From an uncultured Oscillospiraceae bacterium (GTDB taxonomy: Bacteria > Bacillota > Clostridia > Oscillospirales > Ruminococcaceae), in the NCBI GenBank assembly GCA_958448395.1, contig CAUDDP010000015.1, positions 1 to 34,186 on the forward strand: a stretch of DNA of 34,186 nt. The letters run 5' to 3'. The position numbers and the translations under genes were made by a program. Of this stretch, positions 7,917-15,181 are shown one piece after another (the first letter of the stretch is position 1; the number at the start of each line of letters is the position of its first letter). Under the pieces are notes generated by a model. It was not told where the DNA came from. It saw only the letters and a list, made by a program, of their open reading frames with translations, and did no database searches.

Positions 7917-8330
7917 ATGCGAAAATATGATGTAAACAATCCAGATGATTTTCGGGAATTGGAACGACTTGCTTATTCGGGCAACACGCCGCTGAAAGGA
8001 CTGCCACTTTCCGCATATTGGTATTTTACACAATTGGAGTTTCTGTGCCGGCAGTATCATGCAAACCAGATAGATAAGCAAGATTTGCAGCACCATAGGC
8101 AGGAAAATCTACGAAAATATCAGTATTTGGTGCGAGAAGAACAGGCGGCGTTCCAATGCAGAAAAGAACGCAGTGAGGACATTATCGCTGCGCAAAAATA
8201 TTTGATTGAGATTGAAAAAGCAACGACCCCTGTGGCGATTGCAGAATCGGCTTGTAACTGTATTGAACGGCTTACCGGGGAGATTGGGTTTTGCAGTCGA
8301 CAGATGAAAAAAATAGCAAAACACTTGTAA
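7917..8330 (+). CDS. phage protein of unknown function
   Basis: I do not recognise this 137-residue protein. It begins MRKYDVNNPDDFRELERLAYSG and is mostly helical, with charged segments around residues 55-90 (QDLQHHRQENLRKYQ) and a C-terminal helix ending MKKIAKHL. AAAGGAG at 7906-7912 lies four bases before the ATG. It sits between the iteron modules and the late activator gene. Proteins in this position in related phages are commonly small helical replication or regulatory accessories, but nothing in the sequence decides this. Confidence 0.75.
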   Translation: MRKYDVNNPDDFRELERLAYSGNTPLKGLPLSAYWYFTQLEFLCRQYHANQIDKQDLQHHRQENLRKYQYLVREEQAAFQCRKERSEDIIAAQKYLIEIEKATTPVAIAESACNCIERLTGEIGFCSRQMKKIAKHL

Positions 8331-8353
8331 TAAACCACAAAATATGGTATAAT
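8325..8353 (+). promoter_or_regulatory. sigma-A promoter for the late activator gene
   Basis: TTGTAA (8325-8330), a 17-base spacer and TATAAT (8348-8353) with a TGG extension before the -10 box. The -35 box overlaps the end of the preceding gene. It would drive the activator gene at 8395. Confidence 0.75.
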
Positions 8354-8394
8354 AGATTTAAATAAAATGGTACATATCCATAAAGGAGGCAGCA

Positions 8395-8796
8395 ATGAAA
8401 AATCAAGTGTTACACGCTCTGCGGCACTACAGGGACAACCGTGCGGAACTGGATGCCATCCAAATGCAGCTGCGAGAGGAAGAAGTGGTAGACGCTGTGC
8501 AATCTGCTGCAAAGTTCCCCTACAGCAAGCATACAGCATATGTGCAGGGCATTCCGGAAAATGCGACAACCATCCGGCTGCGAACTCGTGCGAGAGAATT
8601 ACGGCGGGATATGCGAATCGCAAAGCGGTTTGCCGATTCCCTGCCAAAGTATCAATTACGGGAGGCTGTAAAACTGTACTACATGAAGGACATCCCAGAA
8701 CGGTATACATGGGAATCTGTTGCTGGTATGGTTTGCTATCTGGGCGGCGGAGAAGCATTAAAGAAGTCTGTGCAGCGAGCTATGAAAAATTTCTAA
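8395..8796 (+). CDS. ArpU/RinA-like late transcription activator
   Basis: This 133-residue protein has the layout of the small phage activators placed directly before terminase genes. The N-terminal half is basic and helical (LRHYRDNRAELDAIQ), with PYSKHTAYVQGIPEN in the middle. The C-terminal part is sigma-region-4-like (LREAVKLYYMKDIPERYTWESVAGMV, ending EALKKSVQRAMKNF). AAAGGAGG lies upstream of the ATG, and a sigma-A promoter lies at 8325-8353. The three TGTCCC repeats immediately downstream are its probable binding sites at the late promoter. The family assignment rests on layout and motif pattern; the exact Pfam family was not testable here. Confidence 0.75.
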   Translation: MKNQVLHALRHYRDNRAELDAIQMQLREEEVVDAVQSAAKFPYSKHTAYVQGIPENATTIRLRTRARELRRDMRIAKRFADSLPKYQLREAVKLYYMKDIPERYTWESVAGMVCYLGGGEALKKSVQRAMKNF

Positions 8797-8802
8797 AAGT
8801 TG

Positions 8803-8844
8803 TGTCCCGAATGTCCCACATGTCCCGAATTCGTATGCTATAAT
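8803..8844 (+). promoter_or_regulatory. activator-dependent late promoter with three TGTCCC repeats
   Basis: TGTCCC occurs at 8803-8808, 8812-8817 and 8821-8826, at exact 9-bp steps. An extended -10 element TATGC-TATAAT follows (8834-8844), without a recognisable -35 box. The third repeat takes the place of the -35 region. This is the arrangement of a promoter that needs an activator, most likely the 133-residue protein encoded immediately upstream. It would fire the late (packaging, head, tail) operon. Confidence 0.75.
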
Positions 8845-8866
8845 TAAAATAGAAAAAATAGACCTT

Positions 8867-8899
8867 GACACCGTTGGTACATGTCGGCGGTGTCTTTTT
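8867..8899 (+). terminator. intrinsic terminator/attenuator in the late leader
   Basis: GACACCG (8867-8873) can pair with CGGTGTC (8888-8894) and is followed by TTTTT (8895-8899). It lies only about 20 bases after the predicted late start point, so it would stop late transcripts early unless overridden. That suggests attenuation or antitermination control. Confidence 0.6.
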
Positions 8900-8924
8900 A
8901 GCGAAAAATGCAGGAGGGAGGACG

Positions 8925-9254
8925 TTGGCAAATGAAGAAAACTTGATTCCGTTCAACGAACGAACAGAGAGTGAACAGAGAGAAATTGCAAGAAAAGGTG
9001 GCGTTGCTTCTGGAGCATCCAGACGGGCGTACAGAAGCTTAAAGCAAGCAGCTAAGGCTTTTTTCAAGGAAAATGAAAATACCGCTATGGCAGTCGTACA
9101 GGCTATGTATGAAGAAGCAATAGATGGCAATGTCAAGGCTGTGGAAAAGCTACAAGACTTGATTGGCGAGACGGTGCAGCGTGAGGAACTAGCCTTGAAA
9201 AAGAAAACATTGCAGACAAAAACAAGACGGACAACGGAAAAGCAGAAGCATTGA
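8925..9254 (+). CDS. KGG-motif small phage protein upstream of terminase
   Basis: The 109-residue protein reads MANEENLIPFNERTESEQREIARKGGVASGASRR at its start. This is the conserved opening (NLIP, then REIARKGG.ASG) of small basic proteins found before terminase genes in many Firmicute phages. The C-terminus is a charged helix rich in Lys. The start is a TTG at 8925, chosen because GGAGGGAGG ends a few bases before it; the open frame extends upstream through the leader hairpin but without a site. It may bind DNA during packaging. This is inferred from its basic KGG segment and position only. Confidence 0.75.
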   Translation: MANEENLIPFNERTESEQREIARKGGVASGASRRAYRSLKQAAKAFFKENENTAMAVVQAMYEEAIDGNVKAVEKLQDLIGETVQREELALKKKTLQTKTRRTTEKQKH

Positions 9255-9689
9255 TTGCCGGATTGCAGGAGGGTGAAGCAAAATGATTTACACCGCAAAG
9301 CAATTGCAATTGATGCGGCTGTGGCAGCACAAAAAACAGCGGATTTGCTGGCAGAAAAAGAAGCCGAACGGCTGTTACGGATTTCTGCTGCTGCGGATGA
9401 ATTGCTCCGCAAGCTGGAGGAAGCCGTTGTACAATTGGATACCTATCTTGCAATAGACAAACGAAAATATGACCAGAAGGTACATGACCGGCGAACCGGA
9501 GAAGTGATAAAGGTGCATGTGGAAGAAGCAGCACCGAAGTGTGTAAAAACAGGGCAGATTGACCGTGACGGGCTGAAACAGCTTTCCGGTACGCTGAAAG
9601 ACTTACAGGAAATGCAGTGTGGGAAGAAGCCCGATCAGATTACGGATGCACCAGTCATTCTTTATGGAGAAGACGAGATTATGGTATAA
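9255..9689 (+). CDS. helical phage protein before terminase
   Basis: The 144-residue protein is mainly a long helix (ADLLAEKEAERLLRISAAADELLRKLEEAVVQLD), followed by TGQIDRDGLKQLSGTLKDLQEM. This pattern is shared by a common but uncharacterised protein located between the KGG protein and TerS in Firmicute phages. The start is uncertain. The frame opens with TTG at 9255, touching the previous stop (TGATTG), and has no good ribosome site. The best site nearby, AGGAGGGTGA, precedes an ATG at 9283 in a different frame. Role unknown. Confidence 0.7.
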   Translation: MPDCRRVKQNDLHRKAIAIDAAVAAQKTADLLAEKEAERLLRISAAADELLRKLEEAVVQLDTYLAIDKRKYDQKVHDRRTGEVIKVHVEEAAPKCVKTGQIDRDGLKQLSGTLKDLQEMQCGKKPDQITDAPVILYGEDEIMV

Positions 9690-9725
9690 CGGTATTAGAA
9701 ATAAGTGTAGAAGGGAGGAACCTCT

Positions 9726-10169
9726 ATGACAGACAAGCAGCGAAAGTTTGCAGATGAATACTTGGTGGACTGCAACGCCACAAGAGCATATAAAGTAGCC
9801 TATCCATATGTAAAAAATGATGCGGTTGCTGCCACGAACGGCGGCAGATTGCTCAGAAATGCTGAGATAAAAGCCTATATTGAAAAAAAGCTGGAAGAAA
9901 TCAGCTCTAAGAAAACTGCTGATGCAAAGGAAGTCATGGAGTACCTCACTTCTGTGATGCGTGGAGATTCCGAATCTACCATCTGTGTGGTAGAAGGCAC
10001 TGGAAACGGCTATAGTAAAGCGAAGTTAATTCCGAAACCGCCAGATGAAAAAGAACGCCTGAAAGCTGCGGAACTGATTGGAAAGCGATTTGGATTGTAC
10101 ACCGACAAGCTGGATGTGGAATCTGCTGCACCGGTTGTGATTACGGGGGAGAATGACCTTGCAGAATAA
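9726..10169 (+). CDS. terS: terminase small subunit
   Basis: This 147-residue protein matches the Terminase_2 family. It opens MTDKQRKFADEYLVDCNATRAYKVAYP (the classic helix-turn-helix N-terminus) and continues with GRLLRNAEIKAYIEKK and ERLKAAELIGKRFGLYTDKL. TerS binds the packaging site and recruits the large subunit to start DNA packaging. GGGAGGAACC precedes the ATG, and it overlaps TerL by 17 bases. The KxxELxGKRFG segment is also diagnostic. Confidence 0.95.
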   Translation: MTDKQRKFADEYLVDCNATRAYKVAYPYVKNDAVAATNGGRLLRNAEIKAYIEKKLEEISSKKTADAKEVMEYLTSVMRGDSESTICVVEGTGNGYSKAKLIPKPPDEKERLKAAELIGKRFGLYTDKLDVESAAPVVITGENDLAE

Positions 10170-11301
10170 AATTTATCTTCCTGATATTGTAGGAAAAGGC
10201 TATCGGGATTTCTGGCATTTTAAGGGCAGATACAATGTCTGCAAAGGTAGCCGTGCTTCTAAAAAATCAAAGACCACTGCCTTGCGTTGGATTTATCTAT
10301 TGATGAAGCATCCACAGGCAAATTTACTGGTTGTGCGAAAGACATATCGCACCCTGAAAGACAGCTGCTTTACTGATTTGAAATGGGCGATTCATCGTTT
10401 ACAGGTGGATGCATGGTGGGATTCCAAAGAATCGCCACTGGAAATCACCTACAAGCCGACCGGACAGAAAATCCTGTTTCGTGGCTTGGATGACCCATTG
10501 AAAGTCACTTCTATCACCGTGCCGAATGGCGTTTTGTGCTGGGCTTGGCTGGAAGAGGCTTACGAGCTGCTGAAAGAGGAGGAATTTAATACACTAGATG
10601 AATCCATTCGTGGAGAAGTGCCAGAAGGCTTATTCAAGCAGTGGGTGATTACGTTCAATCCGTGGAATGCACAGCATTGGCTGAAAAAGCGATTCTTTGA
10701 TGTGCAGTCACCGGACATTCTGGCAAAGACCACAAATTATCTCTGTAATGAATGGCTGGATGCGAGGGATTTGCAATTATTTGAGGATATGAAGCAGAAT
10801 CGTCCGGAGCGGTACAAGGTCGCTGGTTTAGGGGATTGGGGCGTGACAGAAGGTGTTATTTTCAGCAACTGGGAAGTAGCGGACTTGACAGAATGGATTC
10901 CACATTTTGCGAACATTTACAACGGATTAGACTTCGGTGTTTCCGACCCGAATGCTCTAATCCGTTTTGATTTTGAGCCAGGGCAAAAGAAAATCTATGT
11001 TTTCGATGAATTCTATCAGGGTGGCATTTCGCTGGAAACGCTGGCACAGGAAGTGAGCCGCAGAATTGGAAATGGGTTTGTCACCTGTGACTGTGCCGGT
11101 TCTCAGCAGATACTGGAGCTTTGCCGTTTTGGGATACGGGCAATTCCATCCAGAAGGGCAGCGGAAGCGTACAGTACGGCATTCAATGGCTGCAAGGGTA
11201 TGACATCATTGTGGACTATCGCTGCGAGAATTTCATTCGGGAAATCAGCAATTACCGCTGGAATACCGATAAAAACGGCAATACCACGGATGTTCCAGTA
11301 G
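10153..11301 (+). CDS. terL: terminase large subunit, frameshifted near its C-terminus
   Basis: The ATPase domain has the degenerate Walker A GSRASKKSKT (about residues 32-41), the Walker B-like VLCWAWLEEAYEL and the coupling segment WVITFNPWNAQHWLKKRFF. The RNase H-like nuclease begins at GLDFGVSDPNAL, with a second Asp in VTCDCAG. After residue 333 (AIPS, codon 11149-11151) the reading frame becomes nonsense (RRAAEAYSTAF) and stops at 11301. The genuine C-terminus is in the minus-one frame, listed separately. As read, the 382-residue product lacks the third catalytic Asp and would not cleave DNA. A sequencing indel or a disabling mutation is likelier than programmed frameshifting, because no slippery heptamer is visible. 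Confidence 0.88.
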   Translation: MTLQNKIYLPDIVGKGYRDFWHFKGRYNVCKGSRASKKSKTTALRWIYLLMKHPQANLLVVRKTYRTLKDSCFTDLKWAIHRLQVDAWWDSKESPLEITYKPTGQKILFRGLDDPLKVTSITVPNGVLCWAWLEEAYELLKEEEFNTLDESIRGEVPEGLFKQWVITFNPWNAQHWLKKRFFDVQSPDILAKTTNYLCNEWLDARDLQLFEDMKQNRPERYKVAGLGDWGVTEGVIFSNWEVADLTEWIPHFANIYNGLDFGVSDPNALIRFDFEPGQKKIYVFDEFYQGGISLETLAQEVSRRIGNGFVTCDCAGSQQILELCRFGIRAIPSRRAAEAYSTAFNGCKGMTSLWTIAARISFGKSAITAGIPIKTAIPRMFQ

Positions 11302-11390
11302 ATGCGGAGAATCATTTGATGGATGCTTTGCGGTATGCGTCCGAGCCAGTTCAGCACGGTACAGCAAAAGCAAACCGTATTCGATTGTAG
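11151..11390 (+). pseudogene. terL: displaced C-terminus of the terminase large subunit
   Basis: In the minus-one frame from base 11151 the sequence continues QKGSGSVQYGIQWLQGYD, then REISNYRWNTDKNGNTTD and AENHLMDALRYA, ending at the TAG at 11388-11390. This is the standard end of Terminase_3 nucleases, including the last catalytic Asp in HLMDALRY. Joined after AIPS at 11149-11151 it restores a full-length protein of about 412 residues. Confidence 0.85.
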
Positions 11391-11401
11391 GAGGAGAATC
11401 C

Positions 11402-12844
11402 ATGGCAAGAAGACAACGGGAAGGGTATCCCGATTTCACAGCAGAGACAGAAGCAATTCGGCAAAATGGCGTGACACCGGAACTGGTTTCCCGTATCATC
11501 CGAAAGCACAAGCACAACAGCTGCTACAACCACAAGCTACGGCTGCGGTACAGCTGCTATCATGAGGGTGTGCCGATATTCGGGCGAACTCCACGATTCC
11601 ATGATAATGCGTCCCTGCTCAACAATCAACTCAACAACGATTTCTTTTCTGAAATTGTAAATGTCAAAACTGGCTATTTTGCTGGAAAACCAATTGCTTA
11701 TAGTTACAGCAAGACGGCAGAATCGGAATCCGCAACAGGCGGCGATGCAGAAATAGAAATCTGCTCCAAGGCATTGACGGATTTTGTCACCCGTGCGAAC
11801 CTGTATGATGTGGATATGCAGTGCGTGAAGTATGCTGCGATCAGCGGATACGGTGCAAGATTGTTCTACATTGACAAGCAGAAGCAAGAGAATGTGATGG
11901 CGATACTGCCGGAACAGGCGGCAATCCTGCCGGAAAACAATGAGATTTCCGAACCGGCATTTGCAGTACGGTATTACAAGACAAGGAATATTCATAACCA
12001 AATTGTCTGTCGGGCAGAGTTTTACGATGCAGCCTGTATTTATTATTTTTCCGGCTCTTCATTTGATCAGCTAGTACAGCAAGGTGAACCGGTTCGTCAC
12101 ATGTTTGATGGCTGTCCGTTGCAGGGCATCCCCAACAACAATGAGTTGATTGGGGATGCAGAAAATGTACTGGCACTGATTGATGCCTATGACCGCTTTC
12201 TATCGGACAGCAGCAATGAGATGGAGAACTTTGCAAATGCCTATATGGTATTTGAGAATGTGAATATCACACAAGAACAGATTGTAGAAGCACAAAAAAG
12301 CGGTTCGATTCAGTTCTTTTCCGGTAACTCCAATAGTAAGGTATATTATCTGACAAAGGATTTCAACGGCACGTGGCAGGAAAGCTATGCAAAGCGGCTG
12401 GAAACGAACATTCGGTATGCATCCGGTACGCCGAACATGGCAGATGAATCCTATGGGAACGCCTCCGGGGTCAGTCTGAAATACAAGCTGATTCCATTGG
12501 AAACCAAATGTGGCATGCTGCAAGCCAAAATGCAGACAGCCGGTATGTACATGTTTCGACTGCTTGCAAGCAGTTGGAACAATCGAATGATTCCCTGCCA
12601 GCCGGAACAGTGTGTGATGGAATTCAAGCGTAATTTCCCATTGGATGCTTTGAGCGAGGCACAGGCGGCACAAACCATGATTGCATCCGGATTGCCGAAA
12701 CAAGTTGCATTCAGCAATGCTTATAGCTTTATTGATGATGTGGAATATGTGATGGATTTGATTGCCGAGGAAGAGGGCAGCACGGATATGCTTTACATAC
12801 CGGAGCAATCCAGCAATACAGGCGTGGCAGAGGGTAACGCATGA
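11402..12844 (+). CDS. portal protein (SPP1 gp6-like)
   Basis: The 480-residue protein follows the SPP1 gp6-like portal family. It has LVSRIIRKHKHNS near the N-terminus, the wing motif NNQLNNDFFSEIVNVKTGYFAGKPI, then LYDVDMQCVKYAAISGYG, NNNELIGDAENVLALIDAYD and ASGVSLKYKLIPLETKC in the stem/crown region. Portals form the dodecameric channel at the unique capsid vertex through which DNA is packaged and ejected. AGGAGGAGAATCC precedes the ATG. The gene overlaps the MuF gene by four bases, the usual order terminase, portal, MuF. Confidence 0.95.
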   Translation: MARRQREGYPDFTAETEAIRQNGVTPELVSRIIRKHKHNSCYNHKLRLRYSCYHEGVPIFGRTPRFHDNASLLNNQLNNDFFSEIVNVKTGYFAGKPIAYSYSKTAESESATGGDAEIEICSKALTDFVTRANLYDVDMQCVKYAAISGYGARLFYIDKQKQENVMAILPEQAAILPENNEISEPAFAVRYYKTRNIHNQIVCRAEFYDAACIYYFSGSSFDQLVQQGEPVRHMFDGCPLQGIPNNNELIGDAENVLALIDAYDRFLSDSSNEMENFANAYMVFENVNITQEQIVEAQKSGSIQFFSGNSNSKVYYLTKDFNGTWQESYAKRLETNIRYASGTPNMADESYGNASGVSLKYKLIPLETKCGMLQAKMQTAGMYMFRLLASSWNNRMIPCQPEQCVMEFKRNFPLDALSEAQAAQTMIASGLPKQVAFSNAYSFIDDVEYVMDLIAEEEGSTDMLYIPEQSSNTGVAEGNA

Positions 12845-14499
12845 AGACAGAATCAGAACAGCTATGGTATTACATAGTACAGCTCCGACGGATTGCAGCC
12901 CATCGGGAAGCTGGTGCAGAACAGGAAATCCGGCTGCTCTATCAGGGTATTTTAGAAAAGCTGTTCGGCATTCTGGGGCAGTACTACACCGCCTATGGGA
13001 CATCCGATGCGGTGCTGACAAGAGGCGATTTACAGGCAGCTGGACAGTACAAAAACTTTCTGCAAGCGGTTTTAAAAGGGCTGGATGGGATTGCACCGGA
13101 AGTACAAGATACCATCCGACAGGCGGTAGAGGAAACTTACACAACGTGCTATAACGGCATGGTGACAGCGGTTCAAAAATCCAATGCAGCGAATCCCGAA
13201 CTCAGCAATTTGTTGCAAGGCTTATCGGCAACCACACCGGAAACCGTTCGGCATATTGTAGAGCATCCCATGGAGAATTTGACCCTTTCCACCGTACTGA
13301 ACCGCCAGCGAAAACAGGTGGTTACAGACATCAAGAAAACCATTGCGGTCGGGCTGGCGAATGGAGACAGCTATACCAGTATGGCACAGCGGATTTCGGA
13401 TTCCGTAGGGAAGGATTACCGAAAAGCCATGCGGATTGTGCGAACAGAAACAAACCGAGCGATTAACCGAGGCTTTCAGGATGTGTCGGAGGAAGCGTCT
13501 GATTTGCTACTGGGCAGTGAATATGTCGAGGTCAAAGAATGGTGCAGCATGGAAGATGAATCTGTTCGGAATACGCATCAGCATTTGAATGGGAAAGTGG
13601 TACATGCTATGGATGTGTTTCACTCTGGTGGTGCTACTGCGGAATGTCCGGGGGATTTTGGTGTGCCGGAAGAAGATATTAACTGCCGTTGCTTTCTGGC
13701 ATATCGCTTTCTGAAACGGGAAGAATTTTTGGTACAGGGCGGCGTGATTCCAGAATCTGTTTTGCAGAAAGAAGTGGAATTGCGGTTGACTTCGGATGAA
13801 GAAAGTGGTATAATAGAATCACAGAAAGATTCCGCAAACAGTGATAAAATCAAGTGGAATCCAAAGGGAGAGAATCTCAATGCAGAGCAGAAACGGGAAT
13901 TGAGAGAATATGCAGAATCAAAGGGCATTGTTTTAACAGGATATGCAAAAACAGATGTAGATGTTTCTTTGATGAAAAAGGTTATGGATGATGCAGATTC
14001 TCTCTTACAGAGATTTCCAGAACTGAAAGGAACAAAAGAAAAACCATTTACTTTGAAAATTGTCAATGGTATGGAAGCAAATGACTTTGCAATGACATCG
14101 GCTGGAAATGACAGCCATGTGATTCAATTGAATGCAAACGCTTTCCGGAATCAGGAAAAGCTTGCTGAAGAATATCAGAAGCTTGTGGATGAAGGCTGGT
14201 TTGTCAAGGGAACGACCTATCGGTCAATTATCATACATGAAATGGGACATATGTTTCAAAATGTACATAGGATTGAAAATAAGGAAATTTTAAATGTTGC
14301 TTGTTTGTCAACTGAAATATTTTCTGTAAAGGAAATGTTTTCATACTTGGAAAAGCATTTCTCTGCATATGCTGGTAGCTATAAAAACGGCATTGAAATT
14401 ATATCAGAAGTATTCTCTGATTATTTTTCAAGTGTTACTCCAAGTGAGTTTTCAAAAGTGTTCATGGACATTCTATTGAAAGGTGGCGGTACATTATGA
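12841..14499 (+). CDS. MuF head-morphogenesis protein fused to a HExxH metalloprotease-like toxin domain
   Basis: Residues about 110-300 form an SPP1 gp7/MuF domain: SYTSMAQRISDSVGKDYRKA, RIVRTETNRAINRG, VRNTHQHLNGKVV and the closing EEDINCRCF. After a linker near residues 310-340, the C-terminus (about 340-552) is a separate module with the zinc-peptidase motif HEMGH (residues 466-470) and a likely third ligand Glu523 in SEVFSDYF. MuF proteins with exchangeable C-terminal toxins are an established phage polymorphic toxin class. The toxin half is visibly AT-richer than the MuF half. The stop overlaps a small gene that may encode immunity, and a consensus promoter lies in the linker. Proteolytic activity is predicted only from HExxH...E. 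Confidence 0.9.
   Translation: MKTESEQLWYYIVQLRRIAAHREAGAEQEIRLLYQGILEKLFGILGQYYTAYGTSDAVLTRGDLQAAGQYKNFLQAVLKGLDGIAPEVQDTIRQAVEETYTTCYNGMVTAVQKSNAANPELSNLLQGLSATTPETVRHIVEHPMENLTLSTVLNRQRKQVVTDIKKTIAVGLANGDSYTSMAQRISDSVGKDYRKAMRIVRTETNRAINRGFQDVSEEASDLLLGSEYVEVKEWCSMEDESVRNTHQHLNGKVVHAMDVFHSGGATAECPGDFGVPEEDINCRCFLAYRFLKREEFLVQGGVIPESVLQKEVELRLTSDEESGIIESQKDSANSDKIKWNPKGENLNAEQKRELREYAESKGIVLTGYAKTDVDVSLMKKVMDDADSLLQRFPELKGTKEKPFTLKIVNGMEANDFAMTSAGNDSHVIQLNANAFRNQEKLAEEYQKLVDEGWFVKGTTYRSIIIHEMGHMFQNVHRIENKEILNVACLSTEIFSVKEMFSYLEKHFSAYAGSYKNGIEIISEVFSDYFSSVTPSEFSKVFMDILLKGGGTL
13786..13814 (+). promoter_or_regulatory. consensus sigma-A promoter inside the MuF toxin gene
   Basis: TTGACT (13786-13791), an exact 17-base spacer and TATAAT (13809-13814) with TGG just before it. 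It lies in the codons of the linker between the MuF and toxin domains. It would yield a transcript covering the toxin half and the small downstream gene without the phage late promoter. Confidence 0.65.
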
Positions 14500-14681
14500 C
14501 AGCAAATAAGTATTTAACATATTGGTGTAGCAACAATAATTGGTGGGACTATGATGAAAAGGGGAATCCTGTTGTTTTGGAAACCGCACCGCAGGAAGCA
14601 AAAGAAAGCTATAAATGTTATCTTGAACACGAAAATAAATATGGAAGATGTGTTGAACAAAAGAAAATAGAAACAGAATAA
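14496..14681 (+). CDS. candidate immunity protein for the MuF toxin
   Basis: This 61-residue protein begins MTANKYLTYWCSNNNWWDYDEKG and is rich in Trp, Tyr and charged residues. The ATG overlaps the toxin stop (ATGA), so the two are translationally coupled. A second, diverged copy (14978-15130) follows the orphan toxin tip in the same way. Co-duplication with the toxin tip, small size and position directly behind a polymorphic toxin argue for an immunity role. I recognise no named family, and binding to the toxin is untested. Confidence 0.75.
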   Translation: MTANKYLTYWCSNNNWWDYDEKGNPVVLETAPQEAKESYKCYLEHENKYGRCVEQKKIETE

Positions 14682-14713
14682 TGGCTGTAATTTACAGATG
14701 AAGCAAAAAAAAA

Positions 14714-14746
14714 AGTACCGGATGCGTCTGGTGCTTTTTTCATGCC
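14714..14746 (+). terminator. boundary repeat 1: terminator-like hairpin and CATGCC
   Basis: AGTACC (14714-14719) pairs with GGTGCT (14730-14735), with a preceding A-run facing a T-run (14735-14740), then CATGCC. First of five related elements (others at 15134, 15498, 16215 and 22226). This copy has lost the AAAGGAG part. Confidence 0.6.
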
Positions 14747-14752
14747 AGTTTT

Positions 14753-14971
14753 CATGTGTATGCAAATGTGCATAAAATTGATGGATTTGAAGTTGCAAAA
14801 AGAATCTTAGGAATGGATGATAGAAACACTAGCATCTACATATTGGAAAATCTTTCTGAATATGCATCACAGTTAAAGGCAGAGGTTATTGCAGAAGTGT
14901 TTTCTAGTTATTTTGGCGGTATGCCAAAGAAATTTGAAGAAGATTTTATGAATCTTATAAAAAGTGAGTGA
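14753..14971 (+). pseudogene. orphan C-terminal tip of a second MuF toxin variant
   Basis: The frame reads HVYANVHKIDGFEVAKR, then LENLSEYASQLKAEVIAEVF and SSYFGG, ending at TGA 14969-14971. It aligns with the end of the full-length toxin from the second His of HEMGH onward (HMFQNVHRIE ... SEVFSDYF). It keeps the distal Glu motif but lacks the rest of the active site. A TGA at 14699 closes the frame upstream, and the only start is a GTG at 14756 without a ribosome site. It is a silent toxin-tip cassette or a remnant of a tandem duplication. Confidence 0.8.
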
Positions 14972-14977
14972 TAGATT

Positions 14978-15130
14978 ATGACGGCTAATAAAGAATTGAT
15001 GTATTGGCATTCAAACAAAGAGTGGTGGTTTTACAACAAAAAGACCCAAAAAATTGAATTAACTGAAAAAGCACCACAACGTGCAATAGAAAGCTTTAAA
15101 AAGTGGTGCGAAACAGAAAATGAAAGATAA
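14978..15130 (+). CDS. second candidate immunity protein (paired with the orphan tip)
   Basis: This 50-residue protein begins MTANKELMYWHSNKEWWFYNKK and ends AIESFKKWCETENER. It is clearly related to the 61-residue protein at 14496: both share MTANK.L.YW.SN..WW.Y and an AP..A.ES.K segment. It starts six bases after the orphan toxin-tip stop, mirroring the coupling of the first pair. A short GAGTGA lies upstream as a weak ribosome site. It would supply immunity against the second toxin variant if the hypothesis is right. Confidence 0.6.
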   Translation: MTANKELMYWHSNKEWWFYNKKTQKIELTEKAPQRAIESFKKWCETENER

Positions 15131-15133
15131 GAA

Positions 15134-15164
15134 AGCACTCTGTGAAGGGTGCTTTTCTTATGCC
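15134..15164 (+). terminator. boundary repeat 2: terminator-like hairpin before the lipoprotein gene
   Basis: AGCACTC (15134-15140) pairs with GGGTGCT (15147-15153) around the loop TGTGAA, then TTTT, then CTTATGCC, then CAG and an AAGGAG ribosome site for the next gene. Confidence 0.7.
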
Positions 15165-15181
15165 AGAAAAAAGGAGCTTAT

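Noticed and set aside
12200..13144. 314-codon minus-strand frame over portal and MuF genes
   Set aside because: Antisense shadow of well supported coding genes; no start signal.
14685..14697. 13-base palindrome CTGTAATTTACAG after the first immunity gene
   Set aside because: Too short and AT-rich to stand out, and no second site seen.
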